64,000 nucleotides of DNA from Apis mellifera (GCF_003254395.2 NC_037640.1:8166289-8230288), one strand, 5' to 3'; shown: positions 48,500 through 63,030, counted from the stretch's first letter. Numbers and translations are program-made. Notes: generated by a model not told the origin, from the sequence alone.

Positions 48500-50594
48500 T
48501 TGCAAAGAAAATTATCGACATTCATTGTTCAAAAAAATGACGGGAAAATCTTGTCTCCTGACCTCGAGGGAGTAGAAGAAATGAGTGAGGTCGTTCTACG
48601 ATCGATAACGCGAGTCTCTCGCGAAAAGGTGCGAAAGAAATTCGTCGAGTACAACGAAAGGGCTGAAAGAATCGATCTTATGAAAAGAAAGAAAGAGATT
48701 TTGATATCTATCAATTTTTTTTCTTTGATAAATGTTTTGACAAATAAAAAAAGAAAAGTTGGCAGTATTCTTAAATAGATTTCTATATAAGAAAACATAC
48801 GTTTATTATCGTATCGCAAAGGGTTGTATATACGGGGGTGAGTATACCCGCCACTGTCTGTCGTTAGTTTTCTCTCTTCTCTTTTTTCATTCTCTTCTCT
48901 CGTATCGTCCTTTATTTTCGATCTTTGTCTTTCGCGGGCACTGTTACCAGCGATCTCCGTCGTGTTTGCCACTCGTTCATTCGCATGCCTGCCAACTACG
49001 CCACACCGAAACTCATCGAAGAAAGCGTGGTGATCATAGTCCTCTCTTTTCTACGTCATTCGTTAGGTAGTAGATTCTATCTTTGTTAGACGAACTATAA
49101 AGACGTTAGTTATCTCTTTGTTGCACTCGACAAACGCGTAAGATATCGCTTGTATCTCGTGATACGTGAGTGTGTGTTGAGTGGCGGTCGTGCAGACAGG
49201 TGCGGCCGCCGGAGCCCCATCGTTGGCGGTGGCGCACATTGCGCCTCCAAGCGGCGATTCTCCTTAGTTTCGGGCAAGATGGGCGAACCTCGCCGGGCAG
49301 TAGCTTAGACTCTACCTACAAGACAACACATACACTAAATGTTTCCTAACCACAAGTAACACTTAATTGTACATTTATTTTATTTAAGGGAACATAAACT
49401 CTATTTTTGTAACATGCTGTATTAGTAGTGCTTTGTGGAATTTGTACGTAAAGAAAGGTGCGAAGCCACGCGCGATATAACGGACGAGAAGACGACGAAA
49501 GTAGGAAAAGATAGGAAGGTTTCTCGATAATTGGAAGACCTAAATACGAAAGAAGAAAAACGGAGGCGAAAAAGGATAAAGAAATAGTGAATGAACAGAA
49601 AAAAGATAAAAATCAAGAAGACAGCAACTGAAACGACGAGGACAACGAGAGGGGACAATCCCGACGAAGACGGCAACGAGGTGGATAAGGACGATCGTAC
49701 CGCAACAGTGGCCGCCACTGAGGCTGAAAACGACAGCGAAGTAGGTGATAATCTCGCGTAGTCTCTCCGCTCGTTGACTTAGTTCGGTTAGCTAGCTGAT
49801 TTTCTTGGTGTGGTGCGTGTTTTAATAACGAATTACAACGTGGAGAAAAGTGTTCGATTGATAGCAGTAGTGAAGTGTATAACCGACACACCCTCTTGAC
49901 ACTCAACATCTATTTCATACCGTCATCGGTTCAACTCTTTACCCTCTTCTTTCCTTATCTTGTTCTTTCTCATTCTATCCTTTATTACATTTACGTACCG
50001 CGTGTACATTTGATTACTGCAGAAAGCCATACATATTACATCTATCTTTTTCTTTTTCTTTGCTTTTTCTTCGTCATAACCCTCAATTCATTTTCTCTTT
50101 CTTCTCTCTTTCTTTCTCTTTTATTCTCGCTCTCTTGATTGTCTTACTGTCTTCTCTTTCTTTCGAGCGAAGTGATTTATCGTTTTGCTTGTCGCATCGG
50201 ACTTCGTTTGTGTTAAAACCATACCGTCTGACTAACTATATCCCTTTACATCCATAACCATACATACTGTACTTCGTTCTTACCCCCTCCCAACAAACAC
50301 CCTCGTTTTACGAAGCGTCTCACCCACACCTATTTATCCTCTCTCTTTCTTTTTCTGCCTCCGCTCCACCCCGGTTTATCGGCCGATCGGAGTGCAAATT
50401 CGTTCGTGACCGTGCTGTGTGGGTTTTGCATCTACCAGTGTCGAAAGATACGAAAACGGGGGTGACGCCGTACTTTTGGCAACATCAGACCAGCAACGTA
50501 CAAGTACGAATAAAAGAAGAAACACACATTACTGTAGTAATAGGACGGTACGGTATCGTTTCGAGCAGGCGCCACAAGCGATAACACCACTAAC
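48500..50594 (+). promoter_or_regulatory. GC-rich promoter and 5' leader block of the right-hand gene
   Basis: GC content rises sharply from about 48540 and stays high to the coding start at 50595. The block contains pyrimidine-rich stretches (TCTCTTTCTTTCTC near 50100) and several short ATG frames. One frame, 49591-49740, is 50 codons followed directly by GTAGGT. Candidate acceptors are CTGCAG at 50022 and TTTCGAG at 50166. The exact transcription start cannot be placed. Longer frames on either strand here have no family resemblance. Confidence 0.5.
49591..49740 (+). CDS. possible alternative first coding exon or upstream ORF
   Basis: An ATG at 49591, directly after an in-frame TGA, opens 50 codons of high-GC sequence. 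It has a basic start (MNRKKIKIKKT) and an acidic, Asp/Glu/Thr-rich remainder (NPDEDGNEVDKDD). It ends exactly at a GTAGGT donor in phase 0, the same phase as the exon at 50595-50651. Unspliced, the frame runs six more codons to a stop at 49759-49761, so it could also be a 56-codon upstream ORF. Confidence 0.35.
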
Positions 50595-50651
50595 ATGTCC
50601 GTGAGAATGGAAAATGTAGCCGCGCCGAGGAAGCTCAACTATAAAATGATA
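50595..50651 (+). CDS. first coding exon of a long gene running off the right edge
   Basis: ATG at 50595 in a good context (TAACATGTCC) opens 19 codons, MSVRMENVAAPRKLNYKMI, ending in phase 0 at a consensus donor GTAAGT. A GC-rich leader precedes it. The following intron continues past the window end (more than 13 kb) and contains a ratchet splice site. The architecture (short first coding exon, huge intron with GC-rich patches) is typical of developmental regulators. The protein cannot be identified from so few residues. Confidence 0.6.
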
Positions 50652-53600
50652 GTAAGTAAAGAAAACACAATATTTCTTGTTATTATATTTCATATTTTGT
50701 TCTTTCATTAATCATGCCGGTCATTTTCTATATCGAACCCGCCATACTCGTTCTTAAGCTGCGTGCATATTTACATGTGTATACACGCTCTTGGAAAACG
50801 TAGCATTACCATGGGGACGGCTGATGGCCACGAACCTTGCGGAACCGGCGTAGTTTGACAGTTTGCCGCGGGGCGTCTGCTGCCCCACCCAATCTCTTCT
50901 TTCTCTCCCCCACCTTAATCTCTCGTCCGTCTTCATATTCTTTCTTTCTTCTTTCGTTTCTTCTGGTCTATCGGGTTGTATTTTGGAGAGAATTTGTTTG
51001 AAGTTATTGTTGAAATTATTTAAAATATATGCGTTTAATTTTTTAGTTTTCATTACTTCTGATTATTAATCATAATTTTGTTAATACAATTAAACGTTTA
51101 AATAACAAACTTGATTGATCAAAATATATATATTATAAAATATATATTTTTATTAAATTAATTTAACATTAAAATTTTTATTTTTAAAATATTCCTTTTT
51201 TATATTTTTATAATAAAGACATTAAAAATGATTGATTCAATTAATCTATGTATAAAGAATGAAATATCGAAGATCACATAATCAAGATAACATATAATTT
51301 ATTAAATGATATATTGTAATATATGATATATTATGAGTATTATTATTAACTAATTACAATTTTTTTAAAAATATAATTATAATATATATTTATAAATATA
51401 TCTAAAAAATATTATTAAAAGTTTTTTTAATATAAAAAATACATTTTATTAAACTACTCCAACTACTTTTAATTTTTATTTTGAATAAAATAATAATTTA
51501 TTACTTTTATAATTTTTTTTGTTAAAATTTCAAAATTAAAAATTTTAAAATATTAAAAATTTTCATATTTGAATTATGTGTGACAGGCTTTTATTCTTAT
51601 GCATACGTTCCTGGCATTCTGCGCAGACTCTTGTCGTCTCTTCCTGTTCTCTGCCTACTTTCAATAGCTACGCTTTCCGTGGAATAATTATATATTTTTT
51701 TATTGGATATAAATTTATATATTTCTTATTTTGATATACAATAAATTCAATATAAAAGATACTAATAATAAAAAAATGGTAAAAAAAAATATTAAAAATA
51801 AGAATCCACTAAGTAATAAAAAAAATAACTATAAATAAATTATATATTATCGAATCATTTTTATTTAATCGATAATTTTGTGAAAGTAATACAAATTAAA
51901 TTTTTTTCATTAAAAAAAATTTTTATATTTTTCAGTTTTGTTAATGAATATTTCTCTTTTCATAATCAAAATTTTTATAAATATCAGTTATGAATTTAGA
52001 TTAAATGAGAATAATAGTTTTATTCATTTAATATAATTCTAAAATATTTTCATCAGTATTTAAAGAAATCTTATTTGCTTATATGATATTTAGATGCTTG
52101 TGAAAGCGACGTGGAGCACACACACTATCCGGAAGCATTCTTAATCTGCACATTGAAATTCGACCTAACGTTCGCCAGTGTAGCCAACTTTGTCATATGC
52201 TTTTAGTCAGACAATATCATTTTCATATAATTTTTAATGATGTTGAACTATCTTCATAATCATTCATCTTTTGGAATAAGAATAAAAAATTTTATGATAT
52301 TTGTTAATATTGATATATAAATTTTTATTGGAAATTTATAATAATATAATTAAATAATGTATATATATTCAAATATAATTACAAATTATTAACAATATCG
52401 ATAATTTAAGACTTTACTATCTTTCAAAATTTCTTTCAAAATTTACTATTAATTAATATAAAGATTATTGCAAATGTATTTAAATAATTTAACATAAACA
52501 GCTGTTCTTTCAGGCTTGCCAACGGCAAACTGATTGATATATATGACTTGAATATTGCGAATCAAGGATGTAACAAAATATGCAATTTATATAAAAATTA
52601 TTTTTTAAAACAATTTTATTTAAAAATATTTGATTAGATTAAATAGTAAATCTTCGAAAATTAAAAAAGAAAAAATAATTTTTTAATATTAAATTTAATT
52701 AAATTTGAGATTGAAAAATATTTTGAATATATAACTCAAAATCGATTAATTTGTCAAAAATAACCATGATTTATTACACTTTGAATAATAAATAAATTTT
52801 TTTATAAAAATAACTCATTCATTAAATTTAACGATTAAAAAATATTTATTGATATATATTTATTTATATTTATTGATATAAAAATATAATTAATTTTGTT
52901 ACAATAAATTTTTTTTATTTTTTTTATTGATTTAAAAAGTTTTAAGATCTTATATATTTTTAATAAATTTCTAACAAAATTATGAAAATATCAATTAGCT
53001 TAAAAATCTTTAATTTTAATGATAAAATATTCAATTTTCCTACATTTCATTCACTATTTCAAACCAAAAAATTTTTTCTAATATATTAATGATTGGTAAA
53101 TCGCAATTGTGATCTTATCCAAACGTTTCTAATTAAAATTATCTAAACGTATGCAGAATCTTGCGAAAGGAAAGTTAGTGATGTAATAAACTTCATTCGT
53201 TCCGCAAAAAAAAAATTTTTTTTTAATTTTTTTGTTTGTGTATGTAGAAATAATGATCCACAGAGTTGTTATATTCTCTTAAAACTGTTGAATTAATGCA
53301 TTGTTTTGTAATGTTAATAATATTTTATTCAAGAATTACTTTTTTGATCATAAAATCCTAATTACAGTAACGGTTCTGCTATTGCAGTTCTAAATTAAAA
53401 CATTAAACACCTGACCACTATATCGCGTTTTTAAGTTCTTTAACTTGATTCAATGTTTACTTAAAAACATATTTATCTTACAATAATTAAAGATTAATTT
53501 TCAGCAAAGTAAATACGTTCTATATAGATTGAATTTCGTGGTTTTTCCATTATTTCTTTTTCTATTATCTTTTTTAATTTTTTATCTCTATTATCTTTTT

Positions 53601-56569
53601 TCTTTTTTATTCTTTTTTTTTTTTTTTTTCGAAAAAAAAACAAGAATAGAAAAACTTCGCTTGTAATATTCGATTGCAAATAGCAATCGATTCTTTAGTA
53701 AATGCATTTAATAAATTGATATTGAGAATTCATAACAATAATTGAAGTGATTTGTTTCAATCGCAATTACATGTACGAGCCGTTTTCTTCATACGCCACG
53801 ATTATTTCTAATGATCGTGATAGATTGTTTACATCGATCTGCACGCTTCTTGAAATCTAAAATATTGATAAAATACTAATAATTATATATAATTATATAT
53901 AATTTTCATCATGGATAATTATTTTAAAAAATCTCAAAATAAAAGTGAGGTATCACACAAGTATGTGATATTGTGAAAATCTGAACTTTTAGTCATTTCA
54001 TTTTTTCATTTCAGATATTATTTAACATTTAAAATTTTATTATTAGAAACAAAGCAACTCTGTTTATTTTTTCCAGCTCGTAACCAAAATAACGAAACTG
54101 AAGGCTTAGTCTAATTTTTTTTCAAAAATCAAAGACTTTTCAAGTAACAACTGAAAGGCGGAATGAAAGATGATGGATCTACTAGGCTAGGTTTCACAGA
54201 ATAAAAGAAAAATAAATTGAAAAAGAAGTCGCCGCAAAACGAAAGTATTAACTGATAGGGACTTTATTCGAAAAAAATAATTTGTAGGTGGATAAAAATT
54301 ACACGTGACGAAAAGACAAGCCGGTGCGCAAAAGAGAAAGGGGCGAGACATGGAAGGGTGAAAAAACGAAGGGAGAAAGGGCCAGGTAGGGTAAAAAGAA
54401 TAAACTCGGCAAAGATATCGATTATTTGTGGTTGCAGCGGCGGTAAAGCTTCGCTCCCTTCATCAAAGTATGAGGATGAATATCCGGAAATCTCAACGAT
54501 ATCGAATTGAGATTAATCTCATTTTTACCTTTCGGTTTTGAAATACTTCTTAATCGAATTATATGAACGAGGATTTTCATGAACGGAAGGAAAAAGTATG
54601 AGGTAGCTAGAATAAAATGCTACTAGTCTATTACTATCAACTATTTTTTTTTTTGTATTTTTATTTATTTATTTAATCTCAATATCTTTATCTATAATAA
54701 AAAATCTTCTTTTTAATTTGATCTTATTATCATAAGAATTCTAATTAATTTCTCTATTAAATTCCATTAAATTCTCTAATAATATTATATTTCAATAAAT
54801 AAAAATATAATAAACTAGTAACCAAAAAAATCAAAAACGATAAAACATCCAAGATTTATCTATAGAAATTCAATTTTTCTATTTTGCTGTCAAGAATCAT
54901 ATCTTCTGTTAATTAACAGAGAAAGCGTGGAATTCTTCTGTTGAAAGAAGAAATATTCGCAACATCGGGCCCACTATCTTTAACGGTGCTTGGCCATGAT
55001 TCCTTTTATCATTTGTCTTAATTTGTTCCTTAGAGGCAAACCAATTTCGTGATTACATAATTACGGTGATTCTTATACCGGATAATATACAATATACGAT
55101 ATGGCTAAGATGTGCGATTAATCATACCGAAAAACGTGTTACGCGATGAAAATACGGAATGATGAGAGGAAAAGAGAGAAATGTTAGTGCAAAATCGAAC
55201 ATCGGATCTTGATTCACTTATAGCGAAAGAAAGAAACTATTCTTTTTTCTTGGTTAAATTGAAGGATTCTTTCGTCGTTATGATGTAAAGATTGTATCTT
55301 CATCGAAAAATGCCTCGGGCGAATTTATGCCGCTTGGGAAATCTGCCGTTTCTATGCAAAATTTGATTGCTTTTATTGCTCGCGCCTCTTAATGCCGATA
55401 CCGCATACATCTGACATTTTCTTGAAGATATTCTTCACACGTATACTTCTAAAAAATTTTTTCTTATATCGAATAAAATTTTTATTAAATAAGACTGCAC
55501 AAATTCTGGTTTTTAAAATAAAATCATATTGTTAGATTGCACTATAAATTAGGATAAATAATTTGACAAAAAAAAAATAAAGAAAAGAACAGAAGATAAA
55601 AATAGTTCTTATTGTTAAAAATTGAAAAAGAGTACAGAAAAAAAAGACATGTTAATATTGTTGGAAATGAGTCATTTTAGAATGATCTGTGCGGCTGTTT
55701 ACACGAATGATGTATCGTTCTAATCTGTTCTTCATGTGCTTCTCTTTGTTTTTAGCAAAGTAGCTTATCACTCTTTGCTTTTATCTATACAAATAAATTC
55801 AGAATTTAGTAGATATAAGAAAGTTTCTTATTAATATATATATATATATCCTAATTATTTCATTACTATATGATGAAATATTTGGTCGAAATATAATATA
55901 GACATTAAGCAAATAAAAATAAATAAAAAAAAATTCTTTTTTCGTTTAAATATATAATTATACATATATTGATATTGATATCAATATTTTTTAATCGACT
56001 TATTTCTTAATCAGAATATTTTTCAGACATAGAATAAAAATTAATAAATGAATTATTTTTAATTTAATCAAATTTTGCTTCTGTTAATGTAATAAATTTT
56101 TTTGCTACTCAAAGAAATTTTTTTTTTAAAAGCTTACAGAAACTGAACATGTATTGAAAAGGTGATCTAAATTATTAAAAACTAATTAAGATAAAATTAT
56201 CAATATCAAGAAAAAAAAGTTGAAAAAACTTATTAATTTTCATGATCGATAAGTCACGGTAATGAAAGGGAAAGTCGATAATAATGAGTGTAAGAATTAA
56301 CGACTGAATCACTGAGGCACGAAGCGCGTGCAAAAGTTCATTTGTTGACATGACCGTGTGCTTTTAATAGATATACAGACCATTAGATAAAAATGGCCAG
56401 CATTAAATGGAAGCTACATGCTAACATAGTATATCCGTATAACAATTTTTTTTGTCATTCTTTGTCCACTTACAGATAGTTTTCTCATAGTCGACGTGTA
56501 CAATCACCGGGAAAAAATTTTCTAGACAGACAACGGTATCCTAGACAGTCAACGTGTCTTTGCGCAGAG

Positions 56570-56578
56570 TCAAGGTCA
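56570..56578 (+). promoter_or_regulatory. FTZ-F1/NR5A-type half site
   Basis: TCAAGGTCA matches the monomeric nuclear-receptor consensus YCAAGGYCR exactly, inside a GC-richer patch of the long intron. Other exact matches are at 46206-46214 and 47381-47389 on the minus strand. A motif match alone does not show binding. Confidence 0.35.
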
Positions 56579-58033
56579 TACGATGTTCAATGCTTGCAAA
56601 ATTTTCAAGATCTAATTCTTAAGATTGATTTTCTCTTCTCTGATAAATTAAATTAAATTAAATTCTAATTACAACAAATAACATAATAATTTATTAATTT
56701 TAATTATTTATTCATAATGAAAAATACTTCTTTATCTATAATAGAAATTAATTAGAAATTTAAACAATTTTTTAATTAATTAGAGATAATTTATAAAATT
56801 TAAAATTCGAATAACTGACTCAAATGGGAATAAAATTACCAACTTCATATAGTAATAGTTTTATTTGTTTTGGTCCGCTAAATTTGTTACAGTCTACTAA
56901 ATTTAGTCTTTCAATGGATAGGATATCTTAACAGAAGTTTTAATTTCCTTTTTAGCTTGAAGACAATTTCCTCAGTTTTTATAAATCTATTACATGCATT
57001 TATATATTTCATTCTGAATTTTTAAAAAATATTCTTGGCTGTGCAAAAGAAATAAAAATATTAATTTCTATATCACTATAATAAACAGAATAAATTTCTA
57101 ATATAGTTCCAAAAAAAATCAATTTAACAAACAAATTTTAAATTTTATATAAATTTATCAGTTTAAAGCTAGTGGCCTAAATATATCATGAAATTCTTCA
57201 TATTTGTATGCTATCTTTTTGGAGAAAAGAGATTAAATCATTTAAATTATTTATTAAATCATTTCATTTATTTATATCGTGTTTATAAATTATTATTAAT
57301 GTAATATATATTATAATTGTAATCTTTATAGCTTTGTGAATTTCTCTGTGTTCTAGAATTTATCGAATGTCAATCATATCATAATCAAAATATTGATATA
57401 CCATCAAAATATAAACAATTTAACTGTAGAAGAGTATTAGGTTGTTATAATTCTGATTTTATTTTGATATTTATATTTGTATAATATTAGTATTAATAAA
57501 TACAGTTGAAATTTAAATAATTTCAAACTAATACATTTTTGAATTTCTCTACTCTATATGATTTAGATTTTGATATATGAAAAAAAATTCTAATGACAAT
57601 GTTAACATAGATAGAATATTAAAATAATCAAACATGTTAAATGTAATAAAATTAAAATTTTATTTGAGGTCTGAAAATATTGAATTTTTCCATAAAAAAT
57701 GTATTTTTCTCTATTTTCTCTCATAAATACAAATCACATTTTATCTTATCGACATATAATTAAATTTATCAGCTATATCTTTATGACTTTATTGAAAATT
57801 CTTTTAAACGATTTTTGGAAGCTTGATCACGCTTTAATCTCATTCATAGAATTAATACATTATTCGATAAAAAGCAAGTTCAAGAAAATCTGTAACAGAT
57901 TTGCTTAGCATAAGAGCGAGGAAATGAGGGGTGAAAGGATTAAGGAACAAGAGAAGAAAAATGAAAGAAATAATGAAATAAATAAATGAAATAAAATAAA
58001 AAGAAATAATATCAAGATGATTGGATTTCTAAA

Positions 58034-58121
58034 GAAGAGAGAGTCTCGCGTGAGCTCGATATATCGCGACCGCAAAACGGTCTAGTGCATATCTTTCGCG
58101 GACGATCTCATTGTTTCATGA
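58034..58121 (+). promoter_or_regulatory. GC-rich patch ending in a splice-donor match
   Basis: The block runs from an acceptor-like TTTCTAAAG to ATGAG followed by GTAAGG at 58122. One frame is open throughout. It may be an alternative exon within the long intron, or regulatory DNA with a chance donor. Confidence 0.25.
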
Positions 58122-61100
58122 GGTAAGGACACGGAAGCACGCGATTCCCGGCTAATAATACTCACCGTCGACTTAAACTCGGCTAAAGGGTGTCACACTC
58201 GAGGTGACCAGGCAACTGGCCAACCAGTCCTCTCTCTATTTTCCTTTAATCTTTCTAGGCTCGTCGTTTTTAGTTTGGTACATGATCGTCGTCCTTCTGT
58301 CTGTTGTTTCATTTTAACATAAGTGTTTCTTGAAAATTTTCCACTCATATCTTGGATTAATAAATGTGAAGATTTTATTGAAATATAAATATATAAAAAA
58401 ATATGTATTTCTTGAGGTGATTGTTTGAAGAACTTGATTTGGAAGAAGATTAAAGTGCAAAGAATTGGATATAATATTAATATTTTATTTTTTCTTTTTA
58501 ATTTATTTTATATATAATATTAAGTGTTTAGCAAATACATTAAATTTAATTTAATTAATATAAAAAACTGGTTGATCTCTTCAAAAATATTTTCAATAAT
58601 ATGAGGAAAAAAAGATTATAATCAATATGAGCTTAATTTCAATATAAAAAAAAAATATTTTGAAAATATTTAAACATATTATATGTTATGCAAATAACAA
58701 AGATAAATTTTACATTATGAAATTGTATGAAAAATTATGCAAAATGTTAAAACTTGTAGATTCATTATTCATAATTGCAATATTTTTATGTTAAGAAAAT
58801 ATTATTTATTATAAAATTCTATAGAGCTTTATATATATTAAAAAATATGATCTGTAAAATTTTTCTTATCAAATTTTTCTTTTTTTTTCCATTGTATTTA
58901 AAATGTTGATTTTCCTATCAATAAAAATAATGTTTATATATAATCTGATGTACTACAAATTTAAAATTAAATTTATATAGTAATTGTGCATTGAAAAAAA
59001 ATTTTCAGAAATCTTCAATATTTGTCAAAATTTGAGAATGTTCTTTATAAATAACTTTCTTTACAAATAAACATTCTTTCTGTATACAAATAATTCATTT
59101 TCAATTGCACTATAAATAAATCAAGCATGGTAATAAAACATTATTCAAATTTATTATTAAATTATATTATTATAAAAATTATATTTTATTATATATAGAA
59201 TATATATAGAATTACATTCATACTGTCTGTTATTAAATAACTAATATATTATCCATCTCTAGATAGAGAAAGAAAGAGAAGAAAGATAAGATTCTATGAA
59301 TATCAAAGAGATTCAAGAGATTAAAGATAAATCTTAGTGTGAAAAATTCACAAACTTTAGAAAAATAATTACACAAGGCGTAATTCGTTACTCAAATGCT
59401 ATGAGAGATTCATGTTCAGATAGCTATATAGGTCAATCTGAGAACATTGATGTCAATCTACTATTAGTTAGTTATTTACATTGAAAGACATTGAGTAAAA
59501 TCAAATTTTATTACAGTTTGTATGCCGATGAATTATGTTAACGTATCTCTGATTAATATAGATGTTATTGAACCAAATTAAGAAATAAAATAAAAAAAAT
59601 AGAGTTAGTTTATTCTCATATATTCATAAATGAATAGAACATATAAATTAGGTTCAAAACACGATTATTTATTTTTCTTACAATTTATTAAATTTTAAAT
59701 ATTTCAAACTTCAAATAATAATATATTATTATATTTTCTTAATATGTTTCTTATACCATTTTAATAACCATAAATTTCCTAAATACGAATTGTAGAACGA
59801 ATCTTTCGAAACATAATCCAATAGAAATTGTACATAATTGACTAATAACCATGTGCTGAGTGAAAATCTATAGAACGCGCCTTAACGATGCAACTATACT
59901 TTTTAATCGTCAGCGTGTATGTGCATAACGTGCGCGCAGTATGTGTTGCATATTTGAGGTATGTGAGCAATCATTCTATTCCAACCGGACTGAGTTCTGC
60001 GTCGGGTCTTGAATTATTACGTTAACGTGAGTGTACTTGGGACTCTAAATATCGGTAATAGCTAGTGACACGTGCATGAATCAAAACGTTTTTCAATTTT
60101 AAATTCATATTTTAACGGTTTTAGTTATATTTTAGAATAATAGAGATATAATGGATTATAATTCATACTTTGATAGTTTTAATTATATTTTAGAGCAATA
60201 GATATGTGGATTACAATTAGTTGTGAATAAATTTGAAAAGTACGTTATTTTCTTTGAATTATGATACACTGTAAGATCAAATACAAGATAAAATATAAAT
60301 TATTGATATAACTAAAAAGAATTAGTTTAAAGAAAAAAAATATAAGTTAACATTATATCGTAAAAATCTTTATCTTTTAATAAATTTATATTGGAAACAT
60401 TATCAAGAACATTATATTTTTTATATATATTTACTTTTTTGTTTATTTTATTTTATTTGTATTTCATTTTATTATTTTATGAATTATATATATTAATTCT
60501 GAAGCATTTTATAGATTTAATGTTTCTTTCTATATCTTTTTCTTCTTTTTCTTCTTATCATCATCATCATCATTATTATTAATTTAGAAATTAATTAAAT
60601 TAATTCAAATCATTAAAAATTAATTACAAAGTAATTATTTAATGAAATACTTATTAAAGACAAAATCTTTATAAATTTCAAGTAATATTTTATTAATTTT
60701 TAACAATGTGTTAAATTTAAAATATAATTCTTAATTATCGATTGTCAATATTAATATTATATTTATGATTTAAGCATTTCATTGTAATTGAAATAGAAAT
60801 AATGAAAGTCAACTATTATGTTCATTTGAGATAATTACAAAATCATTTAGTCGAATAATTCTTTACTGCAAAATATTTAATCTTCTATATGAAATCATAT
60901 CTTTAATGAGTTATTATATTATACTAAATTTCTAAAATTTCATATTTAAATAAATATAGATAGAATTTACATAATTCGTATCATCTCTCGTTATTTTTGT
61001 ATCATAAAATTCACATTTGTTTTTTGAGTTTGTTATTTTTATGATCAAAGTTAACGAGCAATAAATAACAACGTTGCAGTTTTGTTGCGTACTAGCTTTA

Positions 61101-63004
61101 ACACAAATACAAGATATGCATGTCGCAATCGAATTTTGTGCCACGAAACCTGTTGATTTGGGAATTTATCCAAAATGTCGAAAGAGATGAAACGAATACG
61201 AATACGATAAAGTATACTATACATTTATCCTTTTTTTTATCCATTAGAAAAGAAATTTCTTAAAAAAAATAATCATTTTTTGTTATATATTTTTAAAATT
61301 ATGATTAATAAAATTTTTTTTTTTGTTTTATTTCGATTATAACACATCGACATATTTTTTCAAATAAAAACCAGAATAATTTAGAATTTAAAATAATACT
61401 TCGGTAACTCTATGTTTTATTTTCATAAAATAATATTAGAATATTATTTAATGATTTATTTTTATATTATATTTTATTTTTCAATTTAAGATAAAATTAA
61501 TATAACAATTTCAAATCGAAGTATATACATAATTACCGAAAGATGAAATGCATAAAACAATTTCCATTTACTATATTAGTGTTCATTTCTTGACATAATT
61601 TATTCAAGAAATTAATGTCATGCTCGTAATTCAGACCACTCGTAAATAAAGCAGTAAATTCACGCGAGTTTTTCCGCCAACAAACAACAAAATACAATCG
61701 GTTTTAGCAACAAACAATAATTAATGATTTCCATGATTTGTTTCGGTTTTATCTGCATAGTTTCCAGATAATCGAAGCACCATTAATACGTCTAGAAAGA
61801 AATGCTAGTTAAATAATTAATTTCTTATTTGTCATTAGTATATGTGAGCGTGCGCGTATGTTGTGTCAGTGAACTTGATATCTCATCGACCGATAACAAC
61901 TACTTTTTCGTTTTGAACAGATGGCTATTTCCACTTTCAAAATCATTCAATAAAAAATGAAATAATTAAATAAAACTTAACAAAATTATTCAGATATAGA
62001 TCTTACATATCTTGTATCTCATTTTTGAAAAAAAAAAATGGGCTTATAATGTACTATAATAGTAAAATATTATTTTTCTATTGAATCCCTCAATATAATG
62101 TAAGTTTTCTTCATATGCAATTCTAATAAATATAAATAAATATTTTTTATTTTATATTGTACGTGATAATTCTATAGAAAAATGAAAGTTGATTTATATA
62201 AAGTTGAATTCTTTAAAAGAATTCAATTAATTAATAATTTTTTTTCTTTTCTTTTTAATTTGTTAATTAAAATTGATAAATATCAATGTGAATACACATC
62301 GTACGTGAATGATTTCTTTATATAGATAAAAAAACCAATAAATATAAGGCCCATGATCAATGTGTTTACCAGCTTTTGCCGTATGTTTCCTGCTACTGTG
62401 CAATTTCAAATAAACCATTACATCTTTTGTAACTTTCACTACATATATCCATGGTTCATAACACTTTTATCAGATTGACTTTCCATTTCGAGAATTGCCA
62501 GACTTATAAAAAATCCAAATGAAAATAATCATAAAATTTTATAATTAATTAAATATCTCTTTTGTTAGAATCTTCTTTATATCGTAATTGTGTTGTACCA
62601 AAATTTAAATTATAAAAATTTTGTAGTTATATTTTTATTAATCGTATGGAATAAACCTATTTACAAAAAAAAAATATTAAACATAATATTTTAACTTAAG
62701 ATATAACTTAAGATATCAAAATAATAGTTTAGATTGTTCGATAACGATTAATCTATCGAATAAAAAATTGTTTCTAACAATAAATGAAAAATGATAAATA
62801 TATATGATGTACATATATGTAATGTAACCTATTTATATTTTTTAACTATCTTATAACATAGTATGTTAGTGCTTTCATCTTATTTTTTTTATTTTATTAT
62901 TTTTGATTTTTTTATTCAGCAATATAATTTTTATTTAATATTTTTAAATATTTTTTATTACATTTTATATATATTTTATTATAAATTACATTTCATTAAT
63001 CTAG

Positions 63005-63030
63005 CTTTCTTCTTTCTGTTTCAGGTAAGT
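63005..63030 (+). promoter_or_regulatory. recursive (ratchet) splice site
   Basis: A pyrimidine-rich tract (CTTTCTTCTTTCTG) leads into TTTCAG immediately followed by GTAAGT at 63025. This is a perfect 3' splice site fused to a perfect 5' splice site, with no exon between. It lies 12.4 kb into the intron that begins at 50652, on the same strand. Such sites allow long insect introns to be removed stepwise. The alternative reading is the left edge of an ordinary exon whose sequence happens to begin GTAAGT. Confidence 0.65.

Noticed and set aside
48529..48972. 147-codon minus-strand frame in the promoter block
   Set aside because: It has no recognisable domain and mixes an AT-rich and a GC-rich segment. 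It is probably open by chance.
57699..57908. 69-codon hydrophobic frame in the long intron
   Set aside because: It is AT-driven Phe/Ile/Leu content with no splice sites or family match.
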